33,575 bases of DNA from Microbacterium sp. Leaf151 (lineage in GTDB: Bacteria; Actinomycetota; Actinomycetes; Actinomycetales; Microbacteriaceae), in assembly GCF_001424225.1 (NCBI RefSeq), contig NZ_LMOR01000005.1, forward strand, positions 1 through 33,575, given 5' to 3'. The notes beneath the pieces are model-generated. The model ran no database searches. It was not told the DNA's origin and worked only from the letters and a program-made list of their open reading frames with translations. Position numbers and translations under genes: made by a program. This document shows positions 29,422 through 33,575 of the stretch, piece after piece. Position 1 is the first letter of the stretch. Every line of letters starts with the position of its first letter.

Positions 29422-30218
29422 CGGCTTCCGGTCAGTCGGGTCACGGTGCTCTCCCATTCTGAGGGGTCGCTGCCGTGGGTGGCCGAGAACCACGCGACGT
29501 ACTCCTGGTTGCCGTGGGTTCCGACGATCGGCGAGGCGATCAGACCGGCGGTGGGCAGGCCCGCATCCCATGCGGACCAGAGCACGCCGTGCACCGCGTC
29601 GGAACGCAGCGCCGGGTCGGTCACCAGTCCACCCTTGACCGCCGTGCGGCCCACCTCGAATTGCGGCTTGATGAGCAGCACTGCGTCGGCGCCGGGCGCG
29701 GCGGTGGCGACGACGGCGGGCAGAACATGGCTGAGCGAGATGAACGACAGGTCGCCGGTCACCACGTGCGGGCGCGTCTCGATGCCCGTCGCGGCGGCGA
29801 GGGAGTCGGCGGTCATGAACCGCACGTTATACCCCTCCACCGATACGACGTCGGGATCGGATGCCACGACGGTGGACAACTGCCCGTGACCGACGTCGAC
29901 GGCGAGGACCGGACGCGCTCCGCGCTCGCGCAGCACTTGGGTGAACCCCCCGGTGGACGCACCGAGGTCGAGCGCGACTCGCCCGTCGACGGCGATGGGG
30001 AACGCGTCGAGGGCGGCGATCAGCTTGTGGGCGCCGCGACTGACGTAGTGGTCGGCTCCGGCCACCTCGATCGCGCTCGACTCGTCGACCTGCGTCGCGG
30101 CCTTCACCACCGGACGACCGTCGACGTTCACGAGGCCCCCCGCGATGAGCTGGGTGGCGTGCGAGCGCGAGCGCGCGAGTCCGCGGGCGGCGAGCTCGGC
30201 ATCGAGGCGCGGGCTCAC
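29418..30218 (-). CDS. tlyA: TlyA family rRNA 2'-O-methyltransferase
   Basis: A 266-residue SAM-dependent methyltransferase of the TlyA family, which in mycobacteria methylates 16S C1409 and 23S C1920 and affects capreomycin sensitivity. Residues 1-60 form an S4 RNA-binding domain (MSPRLDAELAARGLARSRSHATQLIAGGLV...). YVSRGAHKLIAAL leads into the RrmJ-like fold with DLGASTGGFTQVL, GDLSFISL, LLIKPQFEVGR and NQEYVAWF, giving the K-D-K-E residues. GTG 30218 overlaps the preceding small gene as GTGA. It lies a few genes from an rRNA operon, its substrate's gene. Confidence 0.95.
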   Translation of the reverse strand: MSPRLDAELAARGLARSRSHATQLIAGGLVNVDGRPVVKAATQVDESSAIEVAGADHYVSRGAHKLIAALDAFPIAVDGRVALDLGASTGGFTQVLRERGARPVLAVDVGHGQLSTVVASDPDVVSVEGYNVRFMTADSLAAATGIETRPHVVTGDLSFISLSHVLPAVVATAAPGADAVLLIKPQFEVGRTAVKGGLVTDPALRSDAVHGVLWSAWDAGLPTAGLIASPIVGTHGNQEYVAWFSATHGSDPSEWESTVTRLTGSR

Positions 30219-30385
30219 GGCCGCGCCGCGACCGACGCGTCGGTCGGGGCCGACGCGAGTCGACGCGCGAGCTCGTCGTGCATCGCGGCGTATGCCTCCG
30301 CGCGGGTGTCGAGCGGTTGCGCCTCGATCAGGCGCACGCGGTCGATCAGCTCGGGCGCGGCATCCGGGGCGGTGCTGTCCGACAT
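30215..30385 (-). CDS. Conserved small protein between HAD and tlyA genes
   Basis: A 56-residue acidic, helical protein: MSDSTAPDAAPELIDRVRL leads into a segment IEAQPLDTRAEAYAAMHDE and ends LARRLASAPTDASVAARP. It was translated directly from the sequence because it is short. Its stop overlaps the tlyA GTG as GTGA. ATG 30394 is in frame and would add three residues; neither start has a good ribosome-binding site. A protein of about this size sits in the same place in M. tuberculosis (Rv1693), so it is probably a real conserved gene of unknown function, perhaps a small partner of TlyA or the HAD enzyme. Confidence 0.72.
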   Translation of the reverse strand: MSDSTAPDAAPELIDRVRLIEAQPLDTRAEAYAAMHDELARRLASAPTDASVAARP

Positions 30386-30404
30386 GGATGCCATGCTACC
30401 GACG

Positions 30405-31442
30405 TCAGCGCCCGCGGAAGGGGTCGGCGTACAGCTGCTCCGGTACGCGGAAGCCGAAGATAGCGCGTCCCGAGTTCCAGATGGCGGCGGCTCCCGCGCG
30501 CAGCAGGTCGATCTGTCGGCCTCCCTGCGACACGATTCGGAGATCGACGCCGTCGATCTCGACGATCGCGTCGCCCACGCGCGTGCGCGCGCCCTTCACG
30601 ATCGTCGCCGGGTACGGCTCGAACAGCTGGCGCAGGTCTTCGACGATGTAGTCGGGGCGCTGCGACGGAATGGCTGCGAGCACCTGCTTCGGCCGATCGA
30701 TTCCCGTCAGCACCAGCACCGACGGCATGTCGGCCGTACGCGCCCCTTGGATATCGGTGTCGAGGCGGTCGCCGATGAAGAGCGGTGCCTGGGCCCCCGT
30801 CCGAGTGACCGCCACATCGAAGATGGGGCGTTCGGGCTTCCCGGCGATCGTCGCGAGACGGCCGACCGCGGTATGGACGGCCGACACGAGGGTCCCGTTT
30901 CCCGGAGCGATGCCGCGTGCCTGCGGGATCGTCCAGTCGGTGTTCGTCGCGACCCACGGGATGCCCCCGTCTTCGACCGGCGTCGCGAGCGCGTAGGCGG
31001 CCTCGGCAAGCTGTGCCCAACCGACCTCCGGCGCGAAGCCCTGGACCACGGCCGCCGGCGCGTCGTCGGCGCTGCGTGTCACCGTGAACCCGGCCTTCTC
31101 GACTTCGACGACGAGCCCCTCCCCGCCGATGACGAGCAGCGTCGACCCCGCGGGTACGAGGTCCTTCATCAAGCGCATCGCGGCCTGCGGGCTCGTCGTG
31201 ACGTCGGACGCCTCCACACGAAGCCCCAACGAAGACAGATGCTGCGCCACGGAGACATCGGTGCGGGAGGCGTTGTTGGTGATGTACCCGAGACGCTTCC
31301 CCTCGGCCTGGGCCCTGTTGAGGCTCTCGACGGCGTGCGGCAGGGCGCCCGGGCCGGCGTAGACGACGCCGTCGAGGTCGGCGAGGACGACGTCGATCCC
31401 GTCGAGCGGTGTCGCATCCGGCTTGGCCCGCCCGAAGATCAC
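30405..31442 (-). CDS. HAD-IIA family hydrolase (NagD/phosphoglycolate phosphatase-like)
   Basis: A 345-residue phosphatase. DLDGVVY gives nucleophile Asp22 and Asp24, ITNN (54-57) is motif II, GKPERPIFD has Lys202, and FIGDRLDTDIQGA has Asp225 and Asp228. The cap insertion between motifs II and III is the IIA (NagD/AraL) type. Residues about 265-345 form an additional C-terminal domain that is part of the actinobacterial version (counterpart Rv1692, similar length). GTG 31442 overlaps the stop of the repeat protein as GTGA. Family substrates include glycerol phosphate, phosphoglycolate and nucleotides; the natural one here is unknown. Confidence 0.9.
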   Translation of the reverse strand: MIFGRAKPDATPLDGIDVVLADLDGVVYAGPGALPHAVESLNRAQAEGKRLGYITNNASRTDVSVAQHLSSLGLRVEASDVTTSPQAAMRLMKDLVPAGSTLLVIGGEGLVVEVEKAGFTVTRSADDAPAAVVQGFAPEVGWAQLAEAAYALATPVEDGGIPWVATNTDWTIPQARGIAPGNGTLVSAVHTAVGRLATIAGKPERPIFDVAVTRTGAQAPLFIGDRLDTDIQGARTADMPSVLVLTGIDRPKQVLAAIPSQRPDYIVEDLRQLFEPYPATIVKGARTRVGDAIVEIDGVDLRIVSQGGRQIDLLRAGAAAIWNSGRAIFGFRVPEQLYADPFRGR

Positions 31443-33331
31443 CGTTCACCCTCGCGCTCGTCGGCCGGCACGTCGACACTGCTCGATGACGCTTCGCGCG
31501 ACTCCTCGTCCCCATGCCGTTCGCCCTCGACGACGTCGTCGGGGCTCGTCGTCACGACGTCCCCGTCCTCGTCGTCCTCCGCGAGACCGGCACCGTTTTC
31601 CTCGTCCATGGGGGCGGACCCGTCCTCGTCTTCCTCGGCGTGGACGGCCCCGTCTGCGTCGTCGACGACGTCGGCCACGGGAATGACCCCGGATGCCACG
31701 TCGACGCCGCCCTCGTCGTCGATGAGTTCGATCTCCTCGACCACGATCACCTCGCGATCCGCGACCCCCGAGGCCGCGTCGAGGGCGTCGGAGGCGATCT
31801 GGGCACGTCGTTCCCATTCGGCCGCCTCGTCATCGCGTCCGAGCTCCTCGAGCACGGCCGCTCGGGCGGAGAACAGCGCCGGACTCCACTCGAACGCGCG
31901 GTCCGGGTCAGCCTCCGGGATCTCGAGCTCCTGCAGTGCGCGCTCCGTCTCGCCGAGGTCAAGTCTTGCCCCCGACATGGCGATCGCGAGCTGGACGCGT
32001 ACCGGAACCGACAGCGTCGAGCGGTCGACGGCGCGGCCTTCCTCGAGCGCACGGTCGGGTCGGCCGACGCCCCGTTCGCTGTCGACGATCAGCGGCAGCT
32101 GTTCGTCGGAGCCGGTGATGCGACGATGCGTACGGAGCTCCCGCAGTGCGAGGGCGAAGTCGCCGACGGCGTAGGCGGTGATCGCCACGGTCTCGCGGAC
32201 GACGCCGACGCGGCCCGCGCTCCGGGATGCCGCCAGCGCATGCTCGTGCGCCAGCTCGGGTTCCTCATCGATGAGGCGGGCCGCCATGGCGAGGTGACGC
32301 GCCACGTTCTCGGCATTGTCCTTGCTCAGGGTTTTGAGCTCGTTCCGCGCTGCGCCAGGCAGGTCCCAGGCGGTGACTTCCTCGGGGATCTCCGGTCCGC
32401 GCTCGCGCCGGTCCTGGGGCGGGCGCGTGGCACGGGAGTCCTCGCGGTCGAACCGGCGGGGAGCGCCCGCGCCGGGGCGACGGTCTCCAGACGGCCGACG
32501 GTCGTTGCCGGCGAAGCCGCGCGAGTCGCCCTCACGACGGGGACGACCGGCGCCGCCACCATCCGTGCGGAAGGTCCGGTCTCCCGAACGCGGCGGACGC
32601 GAGTCGTTGTCGCGACGGAAAGGACGGTCGCCGTCTCGCGCAGGACGACCCGAACCCGCGCCGTCGCTACGGAACGGACGATCCCCCTCGCGCGGCGGGC
32701 GCGAATCGTTGTCGCGACGGAACGGGCGATCCCCGTCACGCGGCGGGCGCGAATCGTTGTCGCGACGGAACGGGCGATCCCCGTCACGCGGCGGGCGCGA
32801 ATCGTTGTCGCGACGGAACGGGCGATCCCCCTCGCGCGGCGGACGCGAATCGTTGTCGCGACGGAAAGGACGGTCGCCGTCTCGCGCAGGACGACCCGAA
32901 CCCGCGCCGTCGCGACGGAACGGGCGATCCCCCTCGCGCGGCGGACGCGAATCGTTGTCACGACGGAACGGGCGATCCCCCTCGCGCGGCGGACGCGAAT
33001 CGTTGTCACGACGGAACGGACGATCGCCATCGCGTGAGGGCCGACCTGCGCCGCCGCCGTCACGTCGGACTGGCCGAGCATCTCCCGAACGCGCGGGTCG
33101 CCCGTCGCTGTCACGCCGGAAAGGACGATCGCCGTCAGGCTGCGGTCGTCCCGTCTGCGAACCCGAGGGACGCCCATCGCCGTCTCGACGGGCAGGGCGA
33201 TCGCCGTCACCTCGTGAAGTCCGGTGGCCGCGCGATCCAAAGCTTCCGCCCTGAGAGCGCCCGCTGTCGGACGCGCGCCCACCCGAGCGCTCCTCGTTGC
33301 TCCTGCGGTCGTTCGCATCGTCCGTAGACAT
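31439..33331 (-). CDS. Charge-segregated repeat protein: Arg-rich repeats, TPR-like core, acidic tail
   Basis: A 630-residue protein in three parts. Residues 1 to about 310 are disordered and rich in Arg, Asp, Gly and Pro, with tandem units such as GDRPFRRDNDSRPPRE. Residues about 325-515 are helical and TPR-like (AARNELKTLSKDNAENVARH, ALALRELRTHRRI, ALQELEIPEADP, AAVLEELGRDDEAAEWERRA). Residues about 525-630 are acidic (VVDDADGAVHAEEDEDG and similar). The TPR-like core matches the position of Rv1691 in M. tuberculosis. ATG 33331 has GGGGAGG 5 bp upstream. It is first in the HAD-tlyA-nadK-recN run and starts 33 bp after the rRNA terminator hairpin. A basic low-complexity arm suggests RNA binding or condensate formation; that is inference. 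Confidence 0.85.
   Translation of the reverse strand: MSTDDANDRRSNEERSGGRASDSGRSQGGSFGSRGHRTSRGDGDRPARRDGDGRPSGSQTGRPQPDGDRPFRRDSDGRPARSGDARPVRRDGGGAGRPSRDGDRPFRRDNDSRPPREGDRPFRRDNDSRPPREGDRPFRRDGAGSGRPARDGDRPFRRDNDSRPPREGDRPFRRDNDSRPPRDGDRPFRRDNDSRPPRDGDRPFRRDNDSRPPREGDRPFRSDGAGSGRPARDGDRPFRRDNDSRPPRSGDRTFRTDGGGAGRPRREGDSRGFAGNDRRPSGDRRPGAGAPRRFDREDSRATRPPQDRRERGPEIPEEVTAWDLPGAARNELKTLSKDNAENVARHLAMAARLIDEEPELAHEHALAASRSAGRVGVVRETVAITAYAVGDFALALRELRTHRRITGSDEQLPLIVDSERGVGRPDRALEEGRAVDRSTLSVPVRVQLAIAMSGARLDLGETERALQELEIPEADPDRAFEWSPALFSARAAVLEELGRDDEAAEWERRAQIASDALDAASGVADREVIVVEEIELIDDEGGVDVASGVIPVADVVDDADGAVHAEEDEDGSAPMDEENGAGLAEDDEDGDVVTTSPDDVVEGERHGDEESREASSSSVDVPADEREGER
32560..33090 (-). 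repeat. In-frame tandem repeats of 48 and 54 bp
   Basis: About ten copies of two related units code for residues about 82-258 of the repeat protein. The 48-bp unit encodes GDRPFRRDNDSRPPRE (last residue E or D) and the 54-bp unit encodes GDRPFRRDGAGSGRPARD. Copies are nearly identical at DNA level, and a block joining one 48-bp and one 54-bp unit appears twice (near 32590-32675 and 32845-32930), a sign of recent duplication. Both lengths are multiples of three, so copy-number changes keep the frame. Confidence 0.9.
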
Positions 33332-33364
33332 GACTGCCTCCCCGGGAAATTATGCCCGCAAATG

Positions 33365-33398
33365 CGAAATGGCCACCCAGCGTTGGGTGGCCATTTCG
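33365..33398 (-). terminator. rRNA operon terminator
   Basis: A perfect 15-bp stem, CGAAATGGCCACCCA (33365-33379) with TGGGTGGCCATTTCG (33384-33398), and a 4-nt loop. It starts 12 bp after the end of 5S rRNA and is followed on the minus strand by CATTTG. This is the expected end of the rRNA transcript and separates it from the repeat protein gene, whose start is 33 bp further on. CATAAT at about 33350-33345 could be a -10 for that gene, without a visible -35. Confidence 0.88.
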
Positions 33399-33410
33399 GC
33401 TTAAAGGAAG

Positions 33411-33528
33411 TCCGGCGGTGTCCTACTCTCCCACAGGGTCCCCCCTGCAGTACCATCGGCGCTGAGAGGCTTAGCTTCCGGGTTCGGAATGTGACCGGGC
33501 GTTTCCCTCTCGCTATGGCCGCCGAAAC
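33411..33528 (-). rRNA. rrf: 5S ribosomal RNA
   Basis: About 118 nt on the minus strand. The 5' part reads GTTTCGGCGGCCATAGCGAG, followed by the conserved loop region CCCGGTCACATTCCGAACCC and GGAAGCTAAGCC; the 3' end GGACACCGCCGGA pairs with the 5' TTCGGCGG to close helix I. GGGAGAGTAGGAC near the 3' end is also typical of 5S. Ends are approximate by a few bases. It is the last gene of an rRNA operon whose 23S gene must lie beyond the right edge. Confidence 0.96.
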
Positions 33529-33575
33529 ACTATTGATGTTCCGTAAACCAACAACGATATTTCATTGTTGTTGTT
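33529..33575 (-). other. 23S-5S internal transcribed spacer (partial)
   Basis: AT-rich sequence upstream of 5S on the minus strand, very different in composition from the neighbouring genes. AACAACGA and TTGTTGTT (about 33550-33575) can pair imperfectly, as expected for an rRNA processing stem. The end of 23S rRNA is not visible. Confidence 0.6.

Noticed and set aside
32560..33090. Regularly spaced near-identical 48/54-bp repeats suggesting a CRISPR array
   Set aside because: Units are direct, without unique spacers, remain in frame, and encode a repeated peptide within a long gene with a good ribosome-binding site; there are no cas genes.
32316..33254. Plus-strand open frame with repeated SRRNGRSPSRGGRE peptides
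   Set aside because: Produced by the 48/54-bp repeats being open in several frames; there is no start signal, and the minus-strand gene has one plus synteny.

Overview
The window is GC-rich chromosomal DNA with tightly packed genes and many 4-bp ATGA/GTGA stop-start overlaps. GTG starts are frequent. Gene content and order point to an actinobacterium, most likely of the Microbacteriaceae (Microbacterium-like). The strongest evidence is the block at 23.5-33.3 kb. It runs xerD / NUDIX / pyrG / recN / NAD kinase / tlyA / small protein / HAD phosphatase / TPR-like protein, the same order as Mycobacterium tuberculosis Rv1701-Rv1691 from memory. No insertion sequence, prophage, CRISPR array or tRNA gene was seen.

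Layout. (1) 1-8.4 kb: a sugar-utilisation island. The minus strand reads DUF4432 epimerase-like protein, LacI repressor, class I mannose-6-phosphate-isomerase-like protein, FGGY sugar kinase, then the ATPase of a sugar ABC importer cut by the left edge. The plus strand reads a DhnA-type class I aldolase, a Gfo/Idh/MocA oxidoreductase and a second LacI regulator. Two perfect copies and one imperfect copy of the palindrome GACAACGTTGTC lie at the promoters, so the first LacI protein probably represses both strands and itself. (2) 8.5-15.7 kb: a compact surface-polysaccharide locus with a PqqD-like/nucleotidyltransferase protein, O-antigen-ligase/polymerase-like protein, flippase, nucleotide-sugar epimerase and two GT4 glycosyltransferases. 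(3) 15.7-20.5 kb: redox enzymes. These are an SDR with a stress-type N-terminal extension, an alpha/beta hydrolase fused to a gluconate-2-dehydrogenase-subunit-3-like domain, a GMC oxidoreductase with a CxxCxxCxxxC motif, and a small LysR-type DNA-binding protein with a lysine-rich tail. (4) 20.7-23.4 kb: an ABC-F ATPase and two small membrane proteins of unknown function. (5) 23.5-33.3 kb: the conserved housekeeping block, all on the minus strand. (6) 33.3-33.6 kb: 5S rRNA on the minus strand with a strong terminator hairpin; the rest of the rRNA operon lies beyond the right edge.

How the parts work together. The sugar island can be read as import, mutarotation, isomerisation, phosphorylation, aldol cleavage and oxidation of one unidentified sugar or polyol. 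The polysaccharide locus makes, flips and polymerises a glycan but has no initiating phospho-sugar transferase in the window. The hydrolase/subunit-3 fusion and the GMC enzyme overlap by ATGA and probably form one complex. The least conventional items are that fusion pair, the operator-controlled sugar island, the stand-alone LysR DNA-binding domain with a basic tail, and the charge-segregated repeat protein encoded just after the rRNA operon.
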